A DNA stretch of 64,000 bases from Hymenolepis diminuta (GCA_900708905.1 CAADRB010000060.1:266695-330694), one strand, 5' to 3'; shown: positions 48,401 through 62,335, counted from the stretch's first letter. The notes: generated by a model not told the origin, from the letters alone. Program-made: numbers and translations.

Positions 48401-51400
48401 ATGCCATCTAACCCTGCGTTCGAAAAGGATACACAGGGAAGTGTACAAGATGCCGAGGCTGTTTTCCTTGACACCATTTCGAATGACTTTGAAACTGAAT
48501 CTTTGGGATATGGAGACGCCGATACACACGGATGTTGGCATAAATTTAAGGAGCATATAAGGAGTACGTTGATTCTGTATTCAATAAATCCTAAACATTG
48601 CTACTTTAAACAAATAGATAGTCACTAATTTTCAATTTTAGAAATTTGGACGACTAGAGAGATGGAAGAAGGCGAATCTGACCGCGAGTTAATAATCAAA
48701 ACAACATTGAGAGAACTTCTTATTTACATTCTTTTTGTAATCACACTTGTTACAAGTGAGTTATCAACCGATTTACTACTTCCTTAATGCGTAAAATCAG
48801 TAGCGGCAACAGTATTTTTGTTTTAGTCGCCTTCGGAATGCTCGATTCTAAAGCCTTCTACATGACGGAAACAATTCGAGATGTACTTATGAATACTCCT
48901 GTGAAAAATAGTGAGCTTACCTTAGGAACTGTGAACTCGATTGATGACTACTGGAATGTAAGCACACATAGATGATTACTGATTGAGCACAATTTAGGTA
49001 TGAATGAGAGTATTTTTTTCTAATTTACTTAAAATGATTCTGACGATACCACCGAATAACAGAAGATGAAGACACAATCGTTTTCTGTTGTAAATCGTAC
49101 AGGTCAATTTTAAATTATAATTTAGTTAAAAATCAATAGTCAGAGTGAGGATATAACACAAGGTTGAGTCAAGTTTGCCCCTGTTCTGTCTGAACTCACA
49201 TTCGCGGAGACCAAAATTTACCGACCAGTTGATTAATTTAGGGTGTTTGGCTAACTCATTCAAATACACTTTTTTCTCTCATGGACGAGATACTAGCAGA
49301 TGGTTCTCAATGTTATCTTTTAACTTCTAGTCCACCATGAACAGTAAAGAAGTGAGACATTAACTGTAATATGGCCTTGTGTCCCAACTCTCAGTCGGTA
49401 ATACAGGCTGAAAGAAGGAAGATACGAAGAGCATGTGTCGCTATTTTTTGCGACTTAATCAGAAAGTTCTTTTACAAACCTAACTTTAAAACTACTGCCA
49501 TGCTGTTGATACTATTCTGTCTTTTTAACGTCCTTGCCTTAAATAAAACTTAGAATATCTGAAAACCAGGCAACTGATGCCCTTTTTACCGTTTAGCCTT
49601 TGGACAAGTGGTCTCATATATAGTGCAAATACATTACCTAATTTATACACACCTTGGCAGCCTTTTATTCCACTATTTTGTTAAAATTCCCCTGAAGTGG
49701 ATGTATTAGCTTTTAAGGACAGAAATCTACAGCGTTGGTTGTTTTAGCCCGCTTAAACCTAAAACTACCTTAGAGTCTTGATTGATTTACCTTAGCCATA
49801 ACTTTGTAGGGAAAACCGTTAAGCCTGATTGTGGGATCGCTCCACTGCATTTTACTGACTCACTAATGGTTACTGTTGAAGGTCAAAACACCATCGGATA
49901 GTTAAAGTCATGTCTACCAAATGTCAAAAACATACATGCTCTCAATTATAAAGATGACATGTTAAGAGACCGCCTCCTGAATGTGACTTACCCATTTCAA
50001 GATAAATTGCACTGTCTGAGGTTTTGAGTCACGATTTTTACGCCGTTATAACATCTAGTTAATTCACTCGAAAGCTGATTAATTCCAATAGGTTTTAAGA
50101 GGGCCTCTACTGGACGTGTTATATGACAATGTCTGGTATAACGAAGCTCAAGTTACTTCAAATGACTCCTACTTCATTGGTTACGAGTCACTTCGACTTG
50201 GACTGATTCGTATACGGCAAGGGCGGATGGGCAATCACTCGTGTACCATCCCCAACGATTTCGCCCAGCAAATTACCACCTGTTATGGTACGTATAGAAC
50301 AGGCTTGGAGGAAACTTCTCCCTTTGGACCTGCCAATTCAACGGCGTAAGTGAAGATTATAGTGAATGAAGTTAAGTCTTTTTTAATTACTACGCACTAG
50401 ATTAATTCAAATGAATGACTTCATGCATTGTATCCTTGAAAAGAAGAAAAGGCCAAATAAGCAACCATAAGGGCTGGAAGGAGCAGTTAATGTTGTTGCT
50501 AGATTCCTATTGAGCGAATGAACGGAAGATAGATATTGTTAGGAAATAAAAATGTTGGAAAATGTAAACTTGCTATTCTATTGACAGTCTAAGCTTCTAC
50601 AAACTTCACTCAAACAAGATAAAAAGCGAAAGAGACACTGGCTGAACCAGGCTTTGCATGTAGAGCCTGGGGAGGGTAGAGCATATCTTGGCTATCACCC
50701 TTCCTGTTTAATACGATCTTCAGCACACGAGGAGAATGAGAAGAGATGGTGGCGAATAGAGTTTATTCGGAAGAATCTGAAACCACGAGAGAATGAGAAG
50801 GGGGATTGATCGGGGTGTATTGGAGTTCGATGGAGTGCGGGTACTTTTAAGAGAAAAGTGGTGTACGCGATGTACAAATTGTGTCAAACACCTAGACTAA
50901 TCAGTAAAGAGAAATTTCCCATGGTCAGGATTGTCAGTCGGATTGACTGACCTAGAGCATATTCTGAATATGTAATCTGTAGAACTTAGTCATTTTGTTG
51001 AAACGCATCTAATAAGGAGTGATTTCAGCAGATCGAAGGATCATCCACATATACGAAAAGATGAACAAAAAGGCCAACTTCTTTGATCTAACCGACCAAA
51101 AAAAATGATCACGAAACTATAAAGTCCTACTTTTTCATCCTTTCAGTTGGAAATTTACGGATGGGAGCACTCTACAAATGGGAATGCATCTCGGATCCAT
51201 AGCGGTTTACGGTGGAGGTGGCTATTACCTTGACTTGCCAAATGACAAAAAAAAAGCTATAAGCCGTCTGAATGAACTCTTTGAAAACCTCTGGATTGAC
51301 AGAGGCACTAGTGTCATCTTTATCCATGTCAATATCTACAATCCCAATGTCAATCTCTTCTGCATTGTCTCGTGAGCTTCATATTTATCCGTCTACTAAT

Positions 51401-54400
51401 TTTCATTTCAGTAAAATACATTTTATCTATTTTTCACAGACTTGTAGCTGAACTACCACCAACTGGAGGCATTCTGATTAGTAGCGATTTTAGAACGGTA
51501 AAGCTGTTGCGTTATGTGAGAACACAGGATTATGTTGTACTGGTTTTTGAATGTCTGTTCCTTCTTTTCGTCATCTACTACATCACGGAAGAAGTTATAG
51601 AGGTAGGCAAGATGTTTCGAACACTTTCATTGCTTATTGAATTCACCGCTTTGTCCTTCGCCATCAGATCTCAAATCTCGGCGCTAAGTACTTCAAGAAG
51701 TTCTGGAATATTTTGGATATCCTCGTCATCCTCTTATCTTGTGTTTGTGCTGGATTCAATATCTACAGAACTGTTAGAGTCAACGCCACCATAATCAGCC
51801 TTCTATCTAATCCAGAGGCCTATTCAAACTTCGAGCGTCTTAGCTACTGGGAGATGCAGTTCAATTATGCTGTTGGTGTACTCGTTTTCTTGGTTTGGAT
51901 TAAGGTAAAGTCGCTTCTGAGGGAGCTAAACTTAAATACTAACAGGATTGACAAGCTAACTATTTTTGACTTACAGATATTTAAGTACGTCAGTTTCAAT
52001 AAAACTATGAATCAGTTGAACCTTACATTGGGTAACTGTGCAAAAGATATCGCTGGTTTTGGGGTGATGTTCTTCATTGTTTTTTTCGCTTTTGCCCAAC
52101 TGGGTTATCTAGCCTTCGGTACGCAAGTCTCTGATTTCGGAACATTTGCCACTTCTCTGTATGTGTAGTTATTTTATAATTTCGGTAGTTTATTTAACAG
52201 ATATCACGAATATGATTTCTCTTCCTTAATTCTCTAGAATGACCCTGTTCCGTATTATCCTGGGCGACTTCGACTTTCAAGCCCTGCAAAATGCCCAAAA
52301 TGTCCTCGGTCCACTATATTTCCTCGTTTATATCTTCTTTGTGTTCTTTGTTCTAATCAATATGTTCATTGCTATAATCAATGACACCTATCTGGAAGTT
52401 AAATCGAATCTATTGAACCAGCCCAGCGAATTCCAGATGAAGGCCTTCTTCAAAACGGTTTGTAAAATGTGACAGGCTTTCTTTATGTTGCTTTTTGAAG
52501 ACGGATTAACTGCAAAATCATGTTAAACTGTGGTTCTATTCATCAGTTTGCATCTGAATCCATTAATATTCATTGCCATTATTTTCTGTTGAGAGCTTAA
52601 CCATTAACTAATTTCATGGTTAAAATCAGTGGACCTGCATACCCGGCGCAAAAGTTGATAAACCACTGAATGACTTGTATTACTTTACGGGCAGTGCACA
52701 TACTCCGTTTTCGCGAGGTGTCGATCATCAGTGGCATTCTGTACATTTGAATTTTGACCTTGAAAGCTAGACAAAATGCAAAAGTAAAAATCCATCTCTG
52801 CTCCAATCAATAGGCCAATGAAATCTGTCAGCCCAGAGTTGCCGGAACTTTTATTCTCCTTTCGGCTGAGAGATCGCTGACCGACGATGTCAGAAAGAAA
52901 ATGAGAGAATATACAACGTATAGATAAACTATGCCTCCAGACTTATATCCTCATAGCATCTTACAAAAAACGTGTTTTCGCTTGAAGATGAAGAACTAAC
53001 GTACAGCGTTTACGTCCGTACAGTCCGAGGTCACACTTCCGATGGCTTGACCATCCGCGCTTATTGAAAACTAATCAAAAGATGGGTAGCCGAATGCGAA
53101 TTTCTCATCCAGAGTGGTTTCCTCGGTCGGATGTTGGAAGGCACATCCCTTAATAGTGTGATCAAAATGAAAGATACAGTAATTTATGCAAGCTAATTTC
53201 ATCTCGCTATTTCCACCATTGAAAGAGAACGATTTTGCAATCGTATGTTAACAAAAGGCCCTATGACCATAAAGATGGCAATTACACTACCACCCAAACG
53301 TCTAAATTTGATTACTTCGAGTTTTCACCTTCTTCTGTAAACAGCTCGATTTAAACTGAGTGAGACAAAAGATGTAAACTTTTTCTTCCCAAATTTTTAC
53401 TAAAATTTTACGTTATTGCCTTCAAAGTCAAGTTCCAACTGAACGCCCCCAAAAACAACAGGGAATAAAAGAAGGAGGGGCCCTATTACCAACTGAAATT
53501 ATGTAGAAATGTTTGTTTAAAGACTGGAATCTATCGATTTGTCTTCTCGTCTCGCTCGGTAACTGTTTTATTGAAAGATATGTGTCCCATGTCAAAATCG
53601 CACCTTAAATACGACCTTTAATAGCATACAATGCATAAGGTAAATAAGCGTATTAGACTAAAGAATACTATAAGTCGCTATTTATGCCTGACAGTATCAA
53701 TTAATATGTTCATTATTTTATTTCAACAGCGTCTCCGAGAAATGCGTCGCAAGATGAAACAGAAGAAGAATCAACTTCAGGAAATTCAAGATGCCATTTA
53801 CGCTGTGGACATTGAGGAAAGCGATATGAATATTAGTGATCTCAAAGCTGAAATGAAGTAAGTTGGATCACCCATCGTATAAGATCATTTTAATCCAGGA
53901 AAACTCCACGATGCTACTCTTACACCAAAGATGAGTATTGAAAGGAGCTTTCTTAAAAGTCTTGGGAGTTAGAATAAATAATCCTCCTAGTTATACATTA
54001 AACATCTTAGAAAAAATGACCTTTATTTTATGTAATATTATCTTTCTTAGTGGTGAAGTTGACAGTGAGACATTAGCAACTATCTTCCGCTCTGCTGACA
54101 CTGACAATGACAAGAAGCTGAGCAAGGATGAGCGCCGAGCTCTTCGTTTCACTCTTGAGAATAAAAAGGTATTTGCATTTTCGTGGTTATTGTTCACAAT
54201 AAAATTTGTTATTTTCAAATTAAGTCATTCATTTTAGTAGGAAGAATTTGAAATTCAAAAGAAATCGAAGTGGTCTATGTATGATATCTAATAAATGAGG
54301 GAGTTCTAAAAACTTTTACTGGAATCGCCATGCTAATCTTTGAAACATATCGGCATTTCAATCTTCCTATAATACTAATTTTACAACTCCTGTTAAATTT

Positions 54401-57088
54401 ATAATGATAAGTTATTTATTTATGAATATAGTATGTATCATACTTTTGATATAAGCTGATACATAACTAAATCAGAGAGGAAATAGGCCGGGATTAGGAC
54501 GGGGAGATTTGTTCCATGAGATTCAGAATAATTACTTCTTCACTTCTCATTTCAGATGAATATGTAATGTTACTGCTTTTAAAAGATTCTTTAAAGAGAC
54601 TTGCATTGAGTCAGATGTCAGCTTTGAGGATTGCATTGATATGTGGTGTTTCAACCACCTTCGCCGAAAGTTGGACACCGGAAGCCTATGTTGATTGTTG
54701 TACCTGAGGAACGGTGATTCCTCGTTAATGGATCTTGTTTACGCTGGAATTCTCTTTACATGTGAGGATATGCGCTTTTAGAGACGGGAACCATTATTGC
54801 CGGTGAAGATATTCCAGTAAAATAAATAACTTCCGTGCTTTCTTTAATATTATTATTATAGTGAAAATTAATTTTAAATGTTCTAAATATGGACCCATTG
54901 TTAAAATCGCTTCATTTTCCTCCCGCGATAATTTTAAATTTCTTTGACAAATAAAATTTTTGTGGCATATCAAATGAAAAAGAGAAAATCGAACATCACT
55001 TCCTCACAAACTGTTGCTGTTTACCTTAATCATTACAAAATATCCCTTTGCACAAGAACAAATTCTTCCTCTATCTTCTCATACCTCCATTTATAACTTG
55101 ATAAAATGATTGATTAGCCCGGTCTTTCTCCTAGAACCTCATTACGAAGAATATCGCTACCTTTCAATGATAAAAATACGATTAACTTCATTATGACTGC
55201 AACGTTTTATTAGTGCTGCAATTAAAAAGTATGTATTTTTATCAAAACTTAGAGATGAGGTGGTAAATTAACTTGCTTTTTACGTTTTACCCTACAGATG
55301 GATTTAATGCAAGAAATGTTCACATACCAAGAACAGGAGATCGGTAACTCTTACGAGCAATTTTCGAAGATGCTTTCTTCACAAGTTGCAAGTAAGGAGG
55401 ATATGGACAGGGCCTATATGCGTGTTACTCGCATTGAAAACTGCATTAAAACTGTCACTGAGAGGCTGAAAAACATGATAGAGAGGTTAGAGCAAAGTGA
55501 AGAGTCCAAGACTAAACGAACTGAGCAAATGCAAAATCTGCTGTCAAATCTCGTCAGCGTAAGTTTGTTTTTTGTAAAGTTAGAATTTCGGCATTTTTGT
55601 AATGCTAGGAAGTCTAATTTCTTCTGTTATGATCTAAGTGCCTTCTAAATGCTGCTACTCTACCGTTGACTCAGACCCAGAGAGAGAGAGAGAGAAAACA
55701 GAATGGAGTTATTCCAAGAGACTTAATTAAGAAGACAATGACGATATATGAATACAAGTCGTCTTCAGATTATTGATGTTTGATAGTGCTCGATGTCAGG
55801 TTCTGTTCCGATTAGCCGTCAAGGTGTCAGGAGCCGCGTATAAATAAAGATGATGATGACTTGGAGACTACCTGCGGAAATTGCTCATCCAGGAATATAG
55901 CAGAGAATGCGTCTTTGGGCTTTGCTTGTCTACCGCCGGACAATTTGTTCGTATGATCAGTTAAATATTAACGGAAAAAGTTTGCAAATTTCCTCTTCGT
56001 CTACCGTGGATAACGTGGTTTAAATAGATTTTTATCAAGACACATCACGTAGATGATTCGAGTAAACACGACCGGGTATGAAGTCTATAAGATTCATGAA
56101 AGATAGAAATTACCACGTGTCTGTCTCGCTCCACCATGAGAGGTAGTGACCGATGACTATTTAACCTGATCTTGCCAATGTCCGCACTGAGTTTCCGGAT
56201 CGTCTTCTCCATTGGTCCACTCTGTGTGCTGGCAAGTGCTTCACTCTGGTTCAGCAAGGCTGCGGCCTTCTTCTAACACGCTTGTGACTTATACTATTTT
56301 AACATTTGAATAGATCTTCAAATTTCTTGAGGAGGCCTTAATCACATAACAGGACCGCTAGGCAGCATAAGATATTTCTTGCAGACCATATCAACAGAAG
56401 AGTCAATTAATGATTTGGGGTAAAGAAATCGGTAGTATATGCTAATTAGAGGTATTTTGGAAGATGAGGGTGAGATTAAGGGATTTAAGATGTAAAGAAG
56501 TCCGCGTTAGATTAACCCAATTAGAAGCGGTAGCAGCTGGGTATTCGATTTCAGACTCTAGGTATTCTGCCAGTTAAATTCTTCTAATTTCTAATAATAT
56601 TCACTACGAAAACAGGATTGGTTACGTGGTCAGGAAGGCAGCGGAGGAAAAATGACTTAACTGAATCGTATGTACGAATTATTATATACATGATGCCCAT
56701 TTATTTGTGAAACCATATGTCAATATTCACAAACAGTATTCTATAACTCTTCTAATAAGCACTTGTCCTTGTATCATTCTATTATTAACCATTGCTTTGT
56801 GATTGGATCATTTCAAGGCCGTTAACGCACCACCACCGATGCCACCGCCCCCAGCTTTTCAATCATCCTCGAGTATCGATAAACAAATGAGCATTGACAA
56901 CACCGACACCGCATCAATAGCTCCCGAATCGGAGGACGGTGTAAGAAAACGAGTAGATCGCAAATTCTCCATCAAAAGTCTGACTAAATTTGTGAGTTAA
57001 ATCTCAAATCTAGTTTCAGTAAATTACATGTAAATTTGCATCAACTTCATCTTGTTACTCATTTCAGGGAAAGAAAAGTCAGGATTGA
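48401..57088 (+). CDS. PKD2: Polycystin-2 (TRPP2) cation channel
   Basis: Fourteen exons: 48,401-48,563; 48,642-48,755; 48,827-48,957; 50,092-50,345; 51,147-51,371; 51,440-51,602; 51,668-51,904; 51,977-52,158; 52,238-52,457; 53,730-53,857; 54,051-54,168; 55,298-55,558; 56,818-56,991; 57,068-57,088. They give 2,391 nt and 796 aa, all in phase with GT/AG ends. The start is the first ATG in frame. S1 lies at about 80-97, and the large extracellular TOP (polycystin) domain at about 98-310 has YYLDL, WIDRGT and NLFC. S2 is at about 326-344, S3 363-380, S4 414-436 and S5 455-478. The pore filter is LGDFDF (498-503) and S6 about 513-540 with [10 protein letters not shown] Ca-binding EF-hand loop D622-E633 ([12 protein letters not shown]) and a coiled coil (about 660-715) follow, then a Pro/Ser-rich tail. 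It should form tetrameric Ca-permeable channels in cilia or ER. Human PKD2 is longer (968 aa), mainly at the termini. Confidence 0.96.
53340..53580 (+). repeat. Dispersed repeat family C, copy 3
   Basis: In PKD2 intron 9. Contains TTCCAACTGAACGCCCCCAA, GGAGGGGCCC and CAACTGAAATTATGTAGAAA. The last matches copy 1 almost base for base. Confidence 0.5.
55679..55695. repeat. (AG)8 microsatellite
   Basis: AG units in PKD2 intron 12, directly before a family D repeat. Confidence 0.9.
55740..55880 (+). repeat. Dispersed repeat family D, copy 3
   Basis: In PKD2 intron 12. Contains TATGAATACAAGTCGTCTTC and ATTGATGTTTGATAG, later GATGATGACTTGGAGAC, matching the order at 11,680-11,830. Confidence 0.5.
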
Positions 57089-57266
57089 GCAGACGCTTCA
57101 AAAGCTGAGATTTAAGAACATCAATCTGATATTCAACATGACCTGATATTTCATTTCATTGTCATACTTTTCACGTAATTATGAATAATTTACTTATAAT
57201 TTTCACTTATTTTAACGTCATTTGACAACAAAATTACTTTTCTCTAAATTTCATTTCAAGTGAATT

Positions 57267-57272
57267 AATAAA
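57267..57272 (+). terminator. Poly(A) signal of PKD2
   Basis: A canonical AATAAA 178 bp past the PKD2 stop codon, in an AT-rich 3' region. It is the first such hexamer I see after the stop. Confidence 0.65.
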
Positions 57273-57639
57273 GCCATTTATATCTGACTTCTGCATTCGA
57301 TTATAAAGAAATTAAATTTATTATGAAGGCCATTCAGATTCCTCTTCATCTAATATTTAGTAGAGAGAATGTAAATATATATTTTGATTAATAAGTGACA
57401 CTTTGCAAGTAGGAGAGGTAACCTTAAATATCAGCAAAGTTAAATTGTTATTACGATGAGGGTGAGATAACAAAGTGACATATCGGGCAAATGGGCAATA
57501 AATGCACTCGGCAGGTGCGCGTCAGAGACAGGACCTGACTCAGAAAGGGAAATGTGGTGGAAGACATGGCTGATACTATTGATCAGAAAGAGCTGAAAAA
57601 AGGGCTAAGTCCATAAATACGTGGAGCGTGGGGTAGGGT

Positions 57640-60150
57640 TACAAATATACAGACTTGGCTTTGACCCAATCCCAGTGCCACTGTCGTGAGCGGTGAAATG
57701 TGAGGTCGCCTTCAAGGGAAAAAGCACGGTATGTTATGTAGCTGATCATGATATCAACCTTCTTGGCTTGGACTGGATCGACATGTTCAATGTTCTCGAG
57801 CCGAAAATCCGAAAAGTGTACACGAACTACAGCCTGGTTATTTCTAAGACCCGGGGGAAGTTGTGTGTTCCGCCGAAAAATACCAGTACCTATCGCAGCT
57901 ATGCAAATTTTTGAGGTCGAACTGATACGAACAGATGGGCTTATTGAAATCTATTACATATTCAAAATGGGGCGCTCGAATTGTACTGATACGAAAGGCG
58001 AATGAGTCTGTACGTATTTGCACAGATTTCCCTACCGGACTTAATTCATCGTTGGAGGACAATCGCTATCCGCTGCCCGTAGCAGATACTTTCATAATCT
58101 TAAATGGTGGAAAGTTCTTCGTGAAAATTGGCCTTTCGGATGCTAACTTCAATTTGAAATGGAGCCAGAAAGTCGTGAGTTTGTAAAGATCCATCCCCAT
58201 CGGGGACTATCCCAGTATATGAGACTGCCTTTTAAAATCAGGACAGCACTAGCGATTTTTCAGCATATTATGGACAGCACGATATCGGGGCTAGTCGAAC
58301 TGCAGCTTACTTGAACGACATCATCGTAGTTGGAGATTCAGTGAGGGAATTTCAAGGCCCCGTCGAAAAACTCCTCGAACATATCGAAAAGTATGGTTTC
58401 CACTTTTGGGCTGATAAACGTCAGTTCTTCCTAACCTCTGTTAAACATCTTGGTTTCATTTTGGATTCAATCAACCGCCGTTCTGTTGCCGATAAAAAGC
58501 GGACAACTGCCAAGAATTCTACTTCAATAAATCAAAATTTGTTTCATTCCTTTCCTGGTTTAATATCTGAATATAATTCTTTCTCACCTTCCTTTCAAGA
58601 ACATAGAGCTCCCCTTAGCCAACTCCTCCACAAGCGTACGTCGTGGGAATGATCACCTGCATATGAATTGGCCTTCGAGAGGCTGAAGTAGATGGTTAAT
58701 TCGGAGCTGCTGCTGATTCACTATGATCTAAGTTTGTCTATGGTCCTCACAGTTGACGCGTTCTGATGCAGTCCTCTCTAACATTTTTCCAGATGGCTCC
58801 GAGAAACCTATCGTACTCTAACCCCGGCAGAGAAGAATTACGGAAAAATCGAAAAGGAAGTATTGGCCATTATATAAGCAGTAAAAAAATCCATGGGTAT
58901 ACATATGGCAGGCGATTTACACTCCCAACGGACCACAAGCCATCGTTGTCAATATTTCATTGTCAAGAAAATGAGTCCCAGTACATTCTGAGAATCGTCA
59001 AATTATTGGGTTATAACTGCGATATTAGGTACCCGAAAATGGAGAATTTTGGCCAAGCTGATAGTCTATCTCACCTCATCGATAATTATCGCGTGCAAAA
59101 TGATGAAGCAGTGATTGCATTAGTGTCGGTCGAAGGAGATGTTCGGCACATACTGATGAATCGATTCGAAACACACCGATATTGATAGAGGACATATGAA
59201 AGTAAAAGGCAAAAAATGTGATTCTAGAGCAAGCATTAAAGTTTATCCAGTTCAAGTGACCTTCATTTCCACGGAAATGCGATCTGCTTGAGCTCTACCA
59301 TCGGCGAGATTTAATAACGGTAGTTGACTCTTGTCTGATATTTTTGAATAGAAATTTTGTCCTACGACAGTTTCACTCAAGCCATCCAGGAATCAGCTAG
59401 ATGAAATTACAGTCAGAGAATGTGCTTACTGGCCAGGCACTCGTATGCCAGTGTAGCAAATGCCTGCAAACTGCAAAGAATTCGAATAGCCAAGATCCTG
59501 TGCCCACTAACGGAGAGCCCTTGAATCATGTTACGGATAAACTTTATGGGGCCAGTAATTTGTACTACACATTTAGTTGTGGTTGATTCATATTCTAAAT
59601 GGCCGGAAATAACATCGTTAACCTTGGTGGCTAACTGCTCGGCAATTGGTGCATTGGATCAAGTCTTCTCGACTCATGGATTGTCAAAGACCCCGATTTC
59701 ATTTAACGGGACATAGCTTACATTAGTCGACTTTAACGACGATAAATCGAACACGTCAGAATGCCTTCGTACCACCCTCAGTCAAATGGACAGGTAGAAA
59801 GATTCGTCGATACACAAAAGAGAGGCTTATAAAATGCGGAAGAGGATTATGGAAGAGGTACTGTAGAATTTCTTGCTGGGATACAGATCAACTCCGCATC
59901 CAGCGTTAGGAGAAAAATCCTCGGCCGAAGTGTCAACAGTTGGAAAGGTGAGAACTGTGTACGACGCGGAGTGCTGAAGAAAACTCAGCCAGACAGGAGA
60001 AGTGCAATTACCACACTCGTCCACGCTCGTGATTATCGACTGAGTCGCCAGTGGACAGGTGTGATCATTACGAATCACCATGTGATTCTGATTATGAGTG
60101 TGATCTACGATGTTGAGGTCAGTAAGGAAATGTGGGTCCGCCACCATGCG
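57640..60150 (+). mobile_element. Decayed Ty3/gypsy retrotransposon pol
   Basis: Fragments occur in pol order on the plus strand. The protease end (LLGLDWID, about 57,750-57,775) comes first, then reverse transcriptase with YSKWGARIV, DNRYPLPVAD and KYGFHF (about 57,930-58,480). RNase H follows with TLPTDHKPSLSIF and GQADSLSHL (about 58,830-59,090), then integrase with a zinc-finger-like C-x2-C near 59,450, VVVDSYSKWPEI and HPQSNGQVERF (about 59,570-59,800), ending near 60,150. Frames shift at least five times and several stops interrupt. The usual KLDL catalytic Asp of RT is Gly (KIGL) and the YxDD box reads YLND, so the copy is inactive. Gag and flanking LTRs were not identified. Flatworm genomes commonly carry such elements. 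Confidence 0.88.
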
Positions 60151-62335
60151 TAATTTCTTTCTTTATTTCCCCACCGATAAAAGACACCTGATAATTATTC
60201 TTATTTGTTTAAGCCGATACCGTTTGAGAATGAGTGTCTTGCGATTTGCCGTGGTTTAGTAGCTTCTGTGTTAAGTTGCCATATTGCCGAGTTTTCTAGA
60301 TTGTTGGCTCTGCGATATTACTACCAAAACTCCTAGTTAGTTACGTTATAGCACTTTACAAATATGCGATGGAAAATACATATGATAAAAGAGTGTGGAT
60401 GTAAGTCGGTGCAGATCTGGATGAATCATCTCATCAGTCAAGTGGCCACTAGATCAATAGAATAATTTCTATCTCCATTCTTGGCTCACCAGGTCCAGTT
60501 GATGATGGTGTATAAATATTGTTAAACTAGGGAGGAAAAAGATCAAAAGGTTCAATCTACGTGTACGTTTACACAGAGACGGTGAGATATTGGCGAAAGT
60601 GCTACTGAAATTCCACTTTCTTCAGATCTATTCTTTTATTTCTACCAACTAATGCACTTTTCTTTTCTTTTTTTATTTTTTTATCACTTTATTTTCTTTC
60701 ATATTTAGCCTTCTTGTTCTGTTGATAAGTTCGGCATTTATCCTTCAGTGCATTTCTTTTTCAGGCCTCTTGTATGGCAGCACATCCTTCCCTTTCAATG
60801 TGGCATATCGAAATTTCTTCTAAAGGCACTCGTTATTTATATTATATCCTCTTTATTATCATATCTCCAAAACTATGTGAACAATACGTTATGTTAGTTA
60901 ATTGTAGTGGTTTATATTTGACACCCATTTGACATTGTGCTATTATTTTAGGTCTCACAGGAAGTAGAGTTTTAACCCTCCATGACTCTTCGTTTCTACG
61001 TATTATTTACTGTTAATCATATTCAATTCTTGTTTTAAACATTAGTACATTGTCGGAATCTCTATCAGCAAGCTCAGCTCAGAAAGCGAATTCAATTCTT
61101 GACGTGAAGTTGAATCTCGTGTCGAATGTAATTATTAATTTGTTTACTTGTTTACAAACCGTCTAATATCTCCAGTTTACGCATCGGCGTTTACTTAAAA
61201 TGCTTGGACATCTTACCTCCGCCGTACTGAAACTGTAACGTGCTGAATATTATAAAACAACTTACTAAAAATTGCGTCAATAGATACCGGATATCGTAGG
61301 CAAGCCATTCCTTCTATCTGGGCAACGAACCACTGAAAATACTCATCATCAGAGTTTATTCCATGCCTATAGGGAAGTATGAAACAAATTTGTTACACCT
61401 ATTTCTAATTTAATTCTTATTCGGAAAATTTTCCTGCAAGCCTCATGAAAAGTCTATATTATTGACGAGCTATATGTCGACCTTCACCTTGATCCAACAC
61501 AAATGTCATCTTAGTGTACGAATACATGAAACAACAATCCCTCCTCAACTCGCCTAGTAAATTTCTGGACCTCCAAAGGCATTTCCGGCGGTATTAAATC
61601 AAAGATCACTAACTAAGTTCGATGCTGTTGCGTCATCAGTAAATACCTGAATTGGTGGCATGTCATTTCGCATATCAGATATCTTCTCTGCCCTACAAAC
61701 CACCGTGCTATTACTTTCACCAACGGTAAAGTTCGAAATACGCAATCTTTTCTAGGTAAAGAGATCAATTTATTTGTTGGAGTATTATATCTAGTTTGCA
61801 GTTAGACTTGCAAGACTACCAATGAAGTTATGTTAGTAGGCCATTTCAAGTTTATATAAAACTTACTTGCTCAATCTTTTAATAGTACCAGATTTGGAAG
61901 GCGAAGACGTCAACAATCATTATTCGAGTGATCATTGCTGTTATAAGAGGAAGTGGTGTTTTTGCGAACAACTTTAAGTTGAATTAGGAATGAATGCTTG
62001 TACGTGTTTGCCAATCCATGCCCATTGTAAACATTTGAACATTTTCGATAATTTGGTGCTCATTTCCAGAGTAAAATACTGCGAATCTCTTTGATACTGA
62101 AATGCAAATCTAGAACTAAATTGTTGGCTTCCATTCTTGGCTCTGACTGACAAAAACGACCTAACTCTTCACTGTTTGAAATGTAAGGATAGGGAAATAC
62201 AGAATTGTTGACGTTCGCATAAGCTCACTTTCACTCTACAATTGGATTTGGCTGGGTCTCCTAACGGTCTTTCAGATCTTGTCCTGAGAGACAAGTGCCC
62301 AAGGTGACCCGAAGTTATTTCACTTGAGTCCACCA
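60151..62335. other. Spacer downstream of the gypsy remnant
   Basis: No gene recognised. There is a T-rich patch at about 60,645-60,710. I could not identify a 3' LTR for the pol remnant here. Confidence 0.5.

Noticed and set aside
56045..56257. Minus-strand 70-codon frame in PKD2 intron 12 as an antisense gene
   Set aside because: It looks weakly like a retroelement gag helix, but the similarity is too loose to name and there is no promoter or exon context.
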